Source: Sphingomonas limnosediminicola
Lineage (GTDB): Bacteria > Pseudomonadota > Alphaproteobacteria > Sphingomonadales > Sphingomonadaceae
Assembly: GCF_039537965.1 (NCBI RefSeq)
Contig: NZ_BAABBM010000001.1
Span: 1,364,001 to 1,428,000, forward strand
Length of the DNA: 64,000 nucleotides
Direction of reading: 5' to 3'
Numbering within the stretch: the stretch's first letter is position 1; each line of letters opens with the position of its first letter. The translations under genes were made by a program, and so were the position numbers. Below are positions 18,342 through 27,857 of the stretch, in pieces. Under the pieces are notes generated by a model. It had not been told where the DNA came from, did no database searches, and worked only from the letters and a program-made list of their open reading frames with translations.

Positions 18342-18703
18342 AGCAGCTCTGGCGATACTACCAGGCGGGGATGGTCAATACCCTGTTCGGCTATGGCATC
18401 TATGCCGTGCTGCTCACCGTTGGCGTCTGGATGTACGCCGCGCAACTGATGGCGCACGTCCTCGGCGTTGCGTTCAATTATTTTACCTACAGCCGCCATA
18501 CCTTCGCAGAGACCCAAGCCTCGAAGCGACGGTTCGTACTTTCATACGCATTCAACTACGTGCTCGGTCTCGCCAGTCTTGCTGGAGCCTCGAGGGTGAT
18601 CGCGTCGCCTTATGTCGCCGGGATTGTCTCGATCCTTTTCGTGTCGCTCGCGAACTACTTCGTGCTGAAGAACCTGGTCTTCGTGGATAACGCGGCGCAA
18701 TAA
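18338..18703 (+). CDS. GtrA-family polyprenyl-linked sugar flippase
   Basis: A 121-residue protein with four membrane segments and the GtrA landmarks: FLxxG-type start (YYQAGMVNTLFGYGIYAVL), NYFTYSRHTF and a C-terminal NYFVLKNLVF. GtrA proteins flip polyprenyl-phosphate-linked monosaccharides to the periplasm. The ATG overlaps the TGA of the GtrB-like gene, so both are made together. It ends the CDP-sugar operon; a gene on the opposite strand begins to converge eight bases later. Confidence 0.88.
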   Translation: MKQLWRYYQAGMVNTLFGYGIYAVLLTVGVWMYAAQLMAHVLGVAFNYFTYSRHTFAETQASKRRFVLSYAFNYVLGLASLAGASRVIASPYVAGIVSILFVSLANYFVLKNLVFVDNAAQ

Positions 18704-18710
18704 ATCCCCC

Positions 18711-19043
18711 TTAGGTTCGCGCGCTTCGCGAACCATCCCCCGAACCTCGGCGCAAATGATTGAGCCAATGGGCGATCAGTGCGAGGCCGGAGACCGCGAC
18801 ACATGGAGCAATCCAGTCGATCCAGGGATCAAGGTGCTGCCAAACTCGGAGGTCCATCCCTCCCCACCACGGCATGTTCGCACGCTTTCCCGCGCCAAGA
18901 TGTTCGATCCAGCGATACTCGGCCTGCGTAATCTCGCGAGAGATCGCCCATGCACAAGCTGCCGCCGTTCCAGCCCACCAGCTACGTGAGACGCCCCGAA
19001 CGGACTGCTGGATCAGCAGAGCCAAGAGGACATGACCGAGCAT
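18711..19043 (-). CDS. Small membrane protein of unknown function with AEYRWIE/ANMPWWGG motifs (copy 1)
   Basis: A 110-residue protein with two or three hydrophobic stretches around a highly conserved middle: WAISREITQAEYRWIE, then RANMPWWGGMDLRVW, then LDPWIDW. A second copy lies 30 kb away in the accessory island (48650-49177), with the middle ~60 residues nearly identical. The conserved Trp and acidic residues suggest a membrane-interface function, but I know no function. The ATG at 19043 has GGAGGA eight bases upstream; longer starts have none. Confidence 0.7.
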   Translation of the reverse strand: MLGHVLLALLIQQSVRGVSRSWWAGTAAACAWAISREITQAEYRWIEHLGAGKRANMPWWGGMDLRVWQHLDPWIDWIAPCVAVSGLALIAHWLNHLRRGSGDGSRSART

Positions 19044-19105
19044 CTTCGTTTCCTCCAAAGCCCAACTGCGAACGATCAGCCGCATTGCAGAGGGCCACGA
19101 GTGAA

Positions 19106-19135
19106 GAAAAAAAGGGGCTGGCCGAAGCCAGCCCC
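19106..19135 (-). terminator. Strong intrinsic terminator of the outer-membrane protein gene
   Basis: GGGGCTGGC-loop-GCCAGCCCC is a perfect nine-pair stem with a tetraloop, followed on the minus strand by seven T. It lies 25 bases after the stop of the barrel protein gene. Confidence 0.85.
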
Positions 19136-19159
19136 TTCCGTTTTGCGTCTTGCCTAAGC

Positions 19160-19939
<780 letters not shown>

Positions 19940-19945
19940 TCGCAT

Positions 19946-20515
19946 TCCCCTTTTCTACTGTGGGACGTTGTTATTCGTTTCTCTAACATTTCGTTCAACA
20001 AACGTTTGGACTTACCAAGTGAACATTGAACTAATGAAATGCCAGCTAAATCTACTGCCTTTGTGAACAATTCATTACTTCGCCGATGGATATTGCGCCC
20101 GAAAACCAGACATCCGAAGTTGCTCCTATGCAGCAAGCGAGACGCAGGACAGTCAAGATGAGTTCCCCGCAACGGCCGGAATTTGGATTTCTGTTGCGGC
20201 TACGCAACATCGTGGGCCTGGCGGTCAAAGGAAGCGAAGCAGGTCTTGTTGAGCCCTTGACATCCGTTCCCATTACGCCGAGTTGGCGACGTAAGACATT
20301 GGTAATTCGAACAGATTGCCCATGCTGTCCGCGAACGCGACGGATGGCGGTCCAATCCTTCGGTTACGGAAGAAGCTTAGCCGAGAGTTTGAGTGTTGCT
20401 TGGAACACCCTTCGGACTTTGTTCAGGTGGCCCCAGTATTTGTGCGGCTGCCGGAAAATTCTCCGGTGCTCGCACGTGTGATGTGCAGCAGCAGGTAGTG
20501 TTTCAGGGGTGGGAA
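19946..20515. other. 570-base gap without a supported gene, upstream of the capsule operon
   Basis: The first part is AT-rich for this genome and contains a perfect ten-base palindrome, CAAACGTTTG (19999-20008). It must hold the promoter of the barrel gene on one side and of the capsule operon on the other. Open frames here lack a convincing ribosome site, family similarity or composition, so I call no gene. Confidence 0.5.
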
Positions 20516-21661
20516 ATGGAATTCAACGCGGAGGGTGCGGGCGCGGAAGAGCTTCTGCGCGAAGGGCGCTTTGGTGGTCATGAATATGGGGCCTCGAAGG
20601 CGATGCAAGGACTGGTAGTTCCGGTTGTTCTGAGCGGGGGCGGTGGTAGCCGCTTATGGCCGTATTCGACGAAGCAAACCCCAAAACAGTTTCTCCCTCT
20701 GGTTGGCGACCGCACTCTTTATGAGCAGGCGCTTGACCGCGTCCGCGACGCAAGGTCGTTCACAGCTCCAGTCGTTGTGGGCAGCATGGATCACGCCGAA
20801 TTCTGCGAGGCGGGGTTGGCTGCTTACGGGAAAGAAGCGCGTGTGATCCTCGAACCTATCGCGCGGAACACGGCCGCAGCGATAATCATGGCTGCGATAG
20901 TTGTCCGAGATCTCCATGGCGAAGACGCTGTGCTACTCGTGATGCCCAGTGACCATGTCATCGACGACGTCGAGGAGTTTCATCGCGCGATCAGGTCTGG
21001 TGAGGCCGCGGCGCGCGCGGGCCGATTGGTGACATTCGGGATCCGCCCAAGTTCCGCTGATGCCGGTTACGGCTACCTTCAAACTGGCAACGAAGTTCCA
21101 GGAGCACCTGGCGTCAGGGATGTCGCGCGCTTCGTCGAGAAACCTCAGGTGGACGTCGCCGAAGCTATGGTCGCAGGCGGCGATTATTTGTGGAATGCTG
21201 GAATCTTTCTCTTCAGCGCCTCCACCCTCTTGGATGAAGCTGCAAGAACATGTCCGGCGATCGCCGAAGCCGCCTCCATGGCGATCGCGGCAAGTCAGAC
21301 GGACGGTATTCGTCTGATGCCGGACGCCGACAGCCTCGCCTCGTGCCCAAGTGAGTCAATTGATTACGCCGTGATGGAATTGTCTTCACGCGTTGCTACC
21401 GTGCCCATGGCACCGGGCTGGTCTGACGTGGGCAGCTGGGATGCGCTTGTGGAAATCATCGGTAACGGGCGCGAAACGGGCCCAGTGACCGCCGTGGACT
21501 GCGAGAATTGTTACATCCGCAGCGAGGCTGTCGAGATTGCTGCGCTTGGTCTGCGGGACCTCATCGTTGTTTCGGCGGGATCGAAGCTCTTGATTCTTCC
21601 GCGGGGGCGATCGCAGGAGGTCAAAGGGTTGCTCGCGGCGATGGACTTGAAGGTTGCTTAA
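20516..21661 (+). CDS. manC: Mannose-1-phosphate guanylyltransferase
   Basis: It makes GDP-mannose from GTP and mannose-1-phosphate. The family signature is VVPVVLSGGGGSRLWPYS, followed by KQFLPLVGD and FVEKP, then NAGIFLF and PGWSDVGSWDAL, all classical ManC/AlgA landmarks. It lacks the C-terminal isomerase domain of bifunctional ManC, so phosphomannose isomerase must be elsewhere. Start is uncertain: ATG 20516 follows AGGGGTGGG, but the conserved domain begins right at ATG 20603, which would give a 352-residue enzyme of usual length. GDP-mannose made here feeds gmd and rmd later in the cluster. Confidence 0.9.
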   Translation: MEFNAEGAGAEELLREGRFGGHEYGASKAMQGLVVPVVLSGGGGSRLWPYSTKQTPKQFLPLVGDRTLYEQALDRVRDARSFTAPVVVGSMDHAEFCEAGLAAYGKEARVILEPIARNTAAAIIMAAIVVRDLHGEDAVLLVMPSDHVIDDVEEFHRAIRSGEAAARAGRLVTFGIRPSSADAGYGYLQTGNEVPGAPGVRDVARFVEKPQVDVAEAMVAGGDYLWNAGIFLFSASTLLDEAARTCPAIAEAASMAIAASQTDGIRLMPDADSLASCPSESIDYAVMELSSRVATVPMAPGWSDVGSWDALVEIIGNGRETGPVTAVDCENCYIRSEAVEIAALGLRDLIVVSAGSKLLILPRGRSQEVKGLLAAMDLKVA

Positions 21662-21723
21662 CCATTGGGGCGGCAAGCGGCGCCGCCTTGTAAGCTAGTG
21701 GTACGAAGGACTGCGCGATTAAC

Positions 21724-22866
21724 GTGTACCAACAATCGATTTCAAAATGGTCGTTCTCAAACTTGGGAGCGAAGAAACGGCTGCGCAAAGCGAATTGGTT
21801 GTTCCTTTCAACCATCGTGATCCCGACAGCAGCTGCGCTGATCTATTTCGCATTCCTCGCTTCGAACGTCTACGTTTCGGAGTCGCGGTTCGTTGTGAGA
21901 AGCCCCGATAAACCGTCAGTGTCGGGTCTTGGTGTGCTTCTGAAGGGCGCAGGTTTCTCCAACTCCGGCGACGAGATCTATGCTGCCGACGATTACATTC
22001 AGTCGCGGGATGCTCTCCGCGCTTTGAACCGCGACGGTTCCGTCGTCCGCGCTTACGGCAATAGCCAGGTCTCGATCTTCGACCGATTCAACGCCTTTGG
22101 ATTCGATGGATCGTTCGAAAGCCTGTTCGACTATTTCCGCAAGAAGGTCGGCGTCGGGTTCGACAGCACATCTTCGATCACGACGCTGACTGTACGCGCC
22201 TACAATCCGCAGGAGGCGCAGAAGTTTAACCGGCAACTGCTTGAGCTTGCAGAAGACCAGGTGAACCGTCTCAACCGTCGTGGTCGAACCGACGTCATCG
22301 CACTGTCCGAACAGGAGATTCAGGATGCGGAGGAGGCGGCGCGTCGTGCCGCCCTCGCGCTTGCCGAATTCCGAAACGCGAGCGGCATCATCGATCCGGA
22401 GAAGCAGGCAGCAGTCCAGCTGCAAATGATCTCCAAGCTGCAGGACGAGTTGATTGGATCCCGCATGCAGCTTCTCCAACTCCGCGCAATGGCGCCGGGG
22501 AACCCGCAGGTGCCGATACTGCAGGTTCGTGTCGCCGGTTTGGCGCGTGAAATCGATCGCCAGCTTGGACTTGTCGCCGGAAACAGGCGCTCCCTCTCCG
22601 CAACGGCGGCTCGCTACCAACGGCTACAGCTGGATCGTGAGTTTGCCGACAAGCGACTTGCAGCAGCAATGACCTCATTGCAGGACGCACGCGCTGAATC
22701 GCGCCGCAAGCAGGCATATGTTGAGCGGATCGCTCAGCCTAGCCTGCCGGATGAGGCTCAGGAACCACGCAGGTTCCGTGGCATACTCGCGACGTTCGTC
22801 CTCGGGCTCGTGGCGTGGGCGATTCTGACAATGCTCCTTGCAGGTGTTCGGGAACACCACGGCTGA
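21724..22866 (+). CDS. kpsE: Capsule export inner-membrane periplasmic adaptor (KpsE/BexC/CtrB family)
   Basis: A 380-residue polysaccharide co-polymerase type 3 protein. One membrane segment is near the N-terminus (about 27-49) and one at the C-terminus (about 352-374), with a long periplasmic part rich in coiled-coil heptads between (about 190-330). VYVSESRFVVRSPDKP just after the first segment is typical of BexC/CtrB. It links the inner-membrane ABC transporter to the outer-membrane KpsD-type channel. It starts with GTG, 62 bases after manC, and its TGA overlaps the ATG of kpsM. Confidence 0.9.
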   Translation: MYQQSISKWSFSNLGAKKRLRKANWLFLSTIVIPTAAALIYFAFLASNVYVSESRFVVRSPDKPSVSGLGVLLKGAGFSNSGDEIYAADDYIQSRDALRALNRDGSVVRAYGNSQVSIFDRFNAFGFDGSFESLFDYFRKKVGVGFDSTSSITTLTVRAYNPQEAQKFNRQLLELAEDQVNRLNRRGRTDVIALSEQEIQDAEEAARRAALALAEFRNASGIIDPEKQAAVQLQMISKLQDELIGSRMQLLQLRAMAPGNPQVPILQVRVAGLAREIDRQLGLVAGNRRSLSATAARYQRLQLDREFADKRLAAAMTSLQDARAESRRKQAYVERIAQPSLPDEAQEPRRFRGILATFVLGLVAWAILTMLLAGVREHHG

Positions 22867-23672
22867 TGGCAGTCGAACGTCACAGCACAGGCGTGAGCCT
22901 GGCGCAGTCCTGGCGCGTCGAGCGGCGCGTCATCTGGGCGCTCGTCCTGCGCGAGATGATGACACGGTTCGGGCGTCACAATATCGGGTTTCTGTGGTTG
23001 TTCGTCGAACCAATGCTGTTCACGCTTGGGATCACGACACTTTGGACCGCCACGAAGTCGGTCCACGGCTCAAACCTGCCGATCGTCGCGTTCGCAGTGA
23101 CAGGATATTCAAGCGTCTTGCTTTGGCGGAACATGCCAGGCCGCTGCATCGGTTCGCTGGAGCCGAACCTATCGCTGCTTTATCACCGCAACGTTCGGCC
23201 CATCGATATCTACTTCGCGCGCCTGATACTCGAAGGCGCAGGAGCGACAATGTCGTTCGTCTTCCTCACTTTGTTCTTTCACGCACTCGGCTGGCTAGAA
23301 TTGCCTGAGGATGTACTGCAGGTCGCCGCCGCTTGGGTCTTGCTGGCGTGGTTCGGCATGTCCCTCGCGATCTTCCTCGGATCGCTTTCCGAAATTTCCG
23401 AAACGATCGAGAAGCTGTGGCACCCGCTCGCCTATCTTCTCTTTCCGCTTTCGGGAGCGGCCTTCCTCGTGGACGCGCTACCGGTGGCCGCGCAGAAAGT
23501 TGTCCTCGTGCTGCCCATGGTCCACGGCGTGGAGTTCCTGCGCCACGGCTATTTCGGTTCGAGCATCGTGACGCATTTCGACGTTGCCTACATGATTACC
23601 GTCAATGCCGTGCTGACGATGTTGGGGCTGGCACTGACCCGCAAGGTGAGCCGGACGGTGGTGCCGGAGTGA
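22866..23672 (+). CDS. kpsM: Capsule ABC transporter permease
   Basis: A 268-residue ABC-2 type permease with six membrane segments. [16 protein letters not shown] at the start and [13 protein letters not shown] near the end match the KpsM/BexB/CtrC family. It forms the channel through which the lipid-linked capsule leaves the cytoplasm. It overlaps kpsE by one base and kpsT by four (GTGA). Confidence 0.93.
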   Translation: MAVERHSTGVSLAQSWRVERRVIWALVLREMMTRFGRHNIGFLWLFVEPMLFTLGITTLWTATKSVHGSNLPIVAFAVTGYSSVLLWRNMPGRCIGSLEPNLSLLYHRNVRPIDIYFARLILEGAGATMSFVFLTLFFHALGWLELPEDVLQVAAAWVLLAWFGMSLAIFLGSLSEISETIEKLWHPLAYLLFPLSGAAFLVDALPVAAQKVVLVLPMVHGVEFLRHGYFGSSIVTHFDVAYMITVNAVLTMLGLALTRKVSRTVVPE

Positions 23673-24331
23673 TAAGCCTTTCCAACATCAATAAGGTCTA
23701 TCAGACGCGCAGCGGCGGCGCTCAGATCCTGCGCGACGTGAACCTGACGGTAGCGCCCGGTGAGCGCATCGGAATCCTGGGGCGCAACGGGGCGGGCAAG
23801 TCGACGCTGATCAGACTGATTAGCGGGGCAGAGTTCCCGACTAGTGGCAGCGTCGAGCGGCATATGAGCGTGTCCTGGCCGCTTGCATTCGGCGGGGCAT
23901 TCCAGGGCTCACTGACTGGCCTCGACAACCTCCGATTCATCTGCCGGATTTACGGCGTGGATCCAGAACGCCAGCTTGGTTTTGTTGAGGAATTCTCAGA
24001 GCTTGGCCGCTACCTTCGGGAACCGGTGAAGTCTTACTCCTCGGGCATGCGTGCGAGGCTCGCTTTTGCAATTTCGATGGTCATCGAGTTCGATTGCTTT
24101 CTAATCGACGAAGTCATCGCGGTCGGGGATGCGCGCTTCCACGAGAAGTGCAATCATGAACTGTTCGTCAAACGAGGTGATCGGGCAATGATCATTGTCT
24201 CTCACCAGGCGAATTACATTCTCGAGCATTGCAACCGCGCGGCGGTTTTATCCGGTGGAGAACTATACCACTTCGACGATCCGGCCGAAGCGTACGCTTT
24301 CTACAATGATCAGACAGCGCTGGCGGCATGA
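23669..24331 (+). CDS. kpsT: Capsule ABC transporter ATPase
   Basis: A 220-residue ATPase with Walker [10 protein letters not shown] (near residue 40), the signature [12 protein letters not shown] and Walker [12 protein letters not shown], exactly as in KpsT/BexA/CtrD. It starts with GTG inside the kpsM stop and ends inside the next start. It lacks the carbohydrate-binding C-terminal domain of Wzt-type O-antigen transporters, which supports capsule-type export. Confidence 0.94.
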   Translation: MISLSNINKVYQTRSGGAQILRDVNLTVAPGERIGILGRNGAGKSTLIRLISGAEFPTSGSVERHMSVSWPLAFGGAFQGSLTGLDNLRFICRIYGVDPERQLGFVEEFSELGRYLREPVKSYSSGMRARLAFAISMVIEFDCFLIDEVIAVGDARFHEKCNHELFVKRGDRAMIIVSHQANYILEHCNRAAVLSGGELYHFDDPAEAYAFYNDQTALAA

Positions 24332-25584
24332 TCATGTTTCGACGAGCGGCAACCATGGGCGCGCGCCAAGCATGGCTGTGGCGGAACCGCGCCATTTTCG
24401 GCGGAACCGGCGCCGTCGTGGGTCCTCGGCTCCTGGTCGACGTTTCGGCCATCATCCGGCACGATGCTCAGACGGGGATACAGCGTGTCGTGCGCGCCGT
24501 TTGGTCCGAGCTATATAGACGGAGAGGCGCCGGGTTCGACGTCATTCCCGTCTATGCCACCAGTAAACACGGCTATTGCTATGCCGTCGCCGATCATGAT
24601 GGAAAGCTCTCTCCTGCGGTCGTCCTTGAACCTGTGCGGGTCGACGCGGGTGATAAATTCCTGGGGCTCGACTTGTCAGCGCACCTTCTGCCGAAATACC
24701 GGCAGCAGCTTCGCGCCTGGCGTAACCATGGTGCCACAGTCCATCTCATCGTCTATGATCTGCTGCCGCTACAGAGACCGGCATGGTTTACAGATTCGGC
24801 CGTCTCAAACTTCCGCAAATGGTTCGACGTTGTGAAGACGGAGGCAGATCAAGCGATCTGCATCTCAAATCAGGTCCGTGAGGACGTGCGGAAGGGAATT
24901 GAGCTTCATGGCGCGAGAATGCCCGCGTTGGGGCGGCTTCAGTTAGGGGCCGACATCGCCGCTACAATCCCCTCCAGTGGTGTGTGCGACGACCTGAGAC
25001 GTATCCTTGATTACACCCGCTTTCGCCCCGCCGTTTTGATGGTCGGAACAGTGGAGCCGCGAAAGGGGTATGAAGCAGCGCTGCGAGCGTTTGATCACTT
25101 GTGGCATGAGCGCGCGGACGCACCCGATCTCATCATTGTCGGCAAGCCGGGATGGAAGACACCGGCGCTTCAAGCGGACATTCGATCGCACAAAGAATTT
25201 GGAAGACGTCTGCACTGGTTCGACCAGATGAGCGACGAAGGCCTCTGCCTTCTCTACGATTCGTGCAGCGGCTTGTTGATGGCTTCAAGGGGCGAGGGAT
25301 GGGGCCTGCCACTCGTCGAGGCGGCAATGCACCGCCGCTTCGTCTTGGCGCGCGATTTGCCGGTCTTTAGAGAGCAGGGGCTACCGAACATCTTGTATTT
25401 CAGCGACGACCGCCCGGAAGCGCTTGCGAGCGAAGTCACGCGTTTGGTCGAGGTCAGCAATACCGCCGCTCCCGCCGCGGAGTTGCAGACGTGGGCCGGC
25501 TGCGTCGACGGCTTGCTTGAAACGTTGGGCCTCATAAATCGGAGCGAGGTGTCGCAGGGGCCGCTGTTGCGGATTGCATCGTGA
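24328..25584 (+). CDS. Glycosyltransferase family 4 protein
   Basis: A 418-residue GT-B enzyme. The N-terminal half has the [23 protein letters not shown] motif seen in capsule and O-antigen mannosyl or rhamnosyl transferases. The donor-binding half has [15 protein letters not shown] and the EX7E-like region [15 protein letters not shown]. It belongs to the operon (ATGA overlap with kpsT, GTGA overlap with the next gene). The donor is probably GDP-mannose or GDP-D-rhamnose from this cluster, an inference from the neighbours. The gene at 39457 on the opposite strand has a related domain layout. Confidence 0.85.
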   Translation: MIMFRRAATMGARQAWLWRNRAIFGGTGAVVGPRLLVDVSAIIRHDAQTGIQRVVRAVWSELYRRRGAGFDVIPVYATSKHGYCYAVADHDGKLSPAVVLEPVRVDAGDKFLGLDLSAHLLPKYRQQLRAWRNHGATVHLIVYDLLPLQRPAWFTDSAVSNFRKWFDVVKTEADQAICISNQVREDVRKGIELHGARMPALGRLQLGADIAATIPSSGVCDDLRRILDYTRFRPAVLMVGTVEPRKGYEAALRAFDHLWHERADAPDLIIVGKPGWKTPALQADIRSHKEFGRRLHWFDQMSDEGLCLLYDSCSGLLMASRGEGWGLPLVEAAMHRRFVLARDLPVFREQGLPNILYFSDDRPEALASEVTRLVEVSNTAAPAAELQTWAGCVDGLLETLGLINRSEVSQGPLLRIAS

Positions 25585-27848
25585 CGTTCGTCTCCTACGC
25601 ACAGAATTTTGAGGATGTAATATTGTGGCGCGCTCTGCAGGACGTGGAGGGCGGTAGGTATCTCGACATCGGCGCTCAGGAGCCTGAGCTCGATTCGGTT
25701 AGTTTGGCGTTTTACCGGTTGGGCTGGCGTGGGATCCACGTCGAGCCAACCCCGACCTACGCGACGCTTTTGCGGAGTGCACGCCCGGACGAAACGGTAA
25801 TCGAGGCGGCGGTGACGGATGCACCGGGACCGATCACCTTGTACGAACTGGGTGGGCTCTCTTCAGGGTGCAAAGATGTTGCGGAGCATCATCGCCGGAA
25901 CGGTCATGAACCTCGGTCGATGCTCGTCCCAACTGTTCGCCTGGATCATCTGCTCGATCTTAGTGACGGTGACGTTCATTGGATGAAGATCGACGTGGAG
26001 GGCATGGAAGCCGACGTGCTTCGCAGTTGGGGCGAGAGCCCCAAACGCCCGTGGGTCCTCGTCATTGAATCGACCTTTCCAATGTCGCGCGAGACTACGG
26101 AGCAGCAATGGATCGATCAGGTCCAGGAGCGCGGCTACGAAGAGGCTTTCTTCGACGGGTTGAGCCGGTATTTCGTCCACGAGAGCCATCGCGAGCTGGC
26201 TGAGCGTCTCGGACAGCCAGCAAATATCTTCGATGATTTCCAGATCACATCGAGACATTTCGCCGCGCGGCTGACGCAAGACGAAGCAGAAGAACAGAAG
26301 AAGCTGTCCGAGGCTCGGGTAGCGGCGCTCAGTCTCGACATCTTGCAGCTTCGGGAATCTCTTCGAGCGCACCAGTCGGAGCTTGAAGGGGAGCGTTCCC
26401 GCAACGCGCAAGAATTGAAGGCCGCGAAGGACGACGCAGCCGAGGTGCGGCTGCGACTTCGTGAAGCTGAGACCGAGCTAGCCGTCGAACGCGCTAAGGT
26501 CGGGCAACTTGAAGATCGCGAACGCCAGTCCGCTGCCGAGGTCCAGAAGCTCAGAGAAGGGCATCGCTCCGAGCGCGAAGCCCGAGCAGAGATCAATGCG
26601 GAACTCAACAAGATCTCGACCTTGGTCGGCGCGCAGGACTCTGGTGTCCAGTTCTCTCGCACCGATCAATGGCTGCAGCCCGGTATCGCGTACGCCGCGG
26701 TCACCGTACGACTAGAATCGTTGAGGCAAGAGCTTCAGACTGCACGCGAGTTCGCCATCGATCAGTTTGTTGCGGGACAAGAGTCGCGAAGTATTGAAAT
26801 CGGTTTCCTGTCGGACCGACTTTCGACTCTCCAGTTCGAGGTCGCGGAAGAGCGCCATCGTGTCCGCTCCCTCAGTTCGGAACTTGGAAGCGAACGCGCT
26901 CAGCTGGGCGGTCGTATAGCCTCTCTCGAGGACGAAATTGCAGCCGCGCGGAGCCGACTGGCGCAGGAAGAGGACCAGAGCGGGAAGGAGCGCGCCCGAC
27001 TCCAGGAGATCATAGACGAATATGCCAGTTCGCTGGCGGCCGTCCGAGAGGAGGCATGCCGGCTGGACCTGCAACTTGCCGAGGCGCGCGCTTCGTTGAC
27101 AACAATCTTCGGGAGTAAGCGTGGCCGGCTCGCAAGGCGGCTCGGTTTGCTCCCGGCCCAATTAGTCTCTGAGAGCGGGGCGTTGCCGAAACGGCTCGAG
27201 GTTTCCCTCGCTGCTCGGCCCTTACCTTCAGAACAATCATCGAGCGAAACCGCTCAGGAACGTGGAATGGATCTTCCGGTGAATGAACAAAGGCATGTGA
27301 GCACTCTTCTGGCGTTGAATGGCTCAGCCTTCGTGGATGCGCTGTATCGAGTGTTCCTAAAGCGATCCCCTGATCGCGCGGGTCGGGACCATTATGTTGC
27401 CCGCCTTCAGGCCGGATTTTCAAAAGAGGACGTGCTCGTAGCAGTCGCGACTTCGCCTGAAGCCCGAGCTGCCGGGGCATCGATTGACGGTTTCTCGGAA
27501 CTGAGCAGAGCGCATGATCGCGAGAGGCGATGGTCGTTCATCGGCGGCGCGAAGCCCATTAAACGCAGGCTTAATCGGCTTGAGTACAGCATCGGGGAGG
27601 CGCACAATTCCTTGGCAGATCGCCTCGACCGCATGGAATCTTCTCTGGAGCAGATTCAGGCCAAACTGGAGAATAGCCTTCGGATGGGGCCCGCCCGCGA
27701 CGCCGGCGTTTACGTCCAGGGCGTGCCAGTCTCGATCAAGCGCGGCATACCGATGCGGCCCACAAACGGCGCTGCTGAATTCATAGAGCAGCTTCGCGAT
27801 AGCGTCCAATCATCCATGGAAGCGCAGACTCTGCGCAATGGCCGCTGA
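25581..27848 (+). CDS. FkbM-type methyltransferase with long coiled coil and DUF4214 domain
   Basis: This 755-residue protein combines three parts. Residues about 1-210 are an FkbM-family SAM methyltransferase (YAQNFEDVILWRAL, YLDIGAQEPELDSV, HWMKIDVEGMEADVL). Residues about 225-520 are almost uninterrupted coiled coil, with only a short gap. Residues about 585-635 resemble DUF4214 (FVDALYRVFLKRSPDRAGRDHYVARL), and a second short coil follows. A methyltransferase linked to a long coil recalls WbdD, where the coil length sets O-antigen chain length by spacing a terminating methyltransferase from the polymerase. That role is inference. GTG start overlaps the preceding stop. Homologues with FkbM alone are about 230-280 residues. 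Confidence 0.82.
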   Translation: MTFVSYAQNFEDVILWRALQDVEGGRYLDIGAQEPELDSVSLAFYRLGWRGIHVEPTPTYATLLRSARPDETVIEAAVTDAPGPITLYELGGLSSGCKDVAEHHRRNGHEPRSMLVPTVRLDHLLDLSDGDVHWMKIDVEGMEADVLRSWGESPKRPWVLVIESTFPMSRETTEQQWIDQVQERGYEEAFFDGLSRYFVHESHRELAERLGQPANIFDDFQITSRHFAARLTQDEAEEQKKLSEARVAALSLDILQLRESLRAHQSELEGERSRNAQELKAAKDDAAEVRLRLREAETELAVERAKVGQLEDRERQSAAEVQKLREGHRSEREARAEINAELNKISTLVGAQDSGVQFSRTDQWLQPGIAYAAVTVRLESLRQELQTAREFAIDQFVAGQESRSIEIGFLSDRLSTLQFEVAEERHRVRSLSSELGSERAQLGGRIASLEDEIAAARSRLAQEEDQSGKERARLQEIIDEYASSLAAVREEACRLDLQLAEARASLTTIFGSKRGRLARRLGLLPAQLVSESGALPKRLEVSLAARPLPSEQSSSETAQERGMDLPVNEQRHVSTLLALNGSAFVDALYRVFLKRSPDRAGRDHYVARLQAGFSKEDVLVAVATSPEARAAGASIDGFSELSRAHDRERRWSFIGGAKPIKRRLNRLEYSIGEAHNSLADRLDRMESSLEQIQAKLENSLRMGPARDAGVYVQGVPVSIKRGIPMRPTNGAAEFIEQLRDSVQSSMEAQTLRNGR

Positions 27849-27857
27849 GCCCCTCGA

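Noticed and set aside
18711..19043. Membership of the small membrane protein in the CDP-sugar operon.
   Set aside because: It is on the opposite strand and has a paralogue in an unrelated context.
20086..20481. A 131-residue frame upstream of manC as a gene.
   Set aside because: Composition is poor, no ribosome site or recognisable motif; more likely a leader or promoter region.
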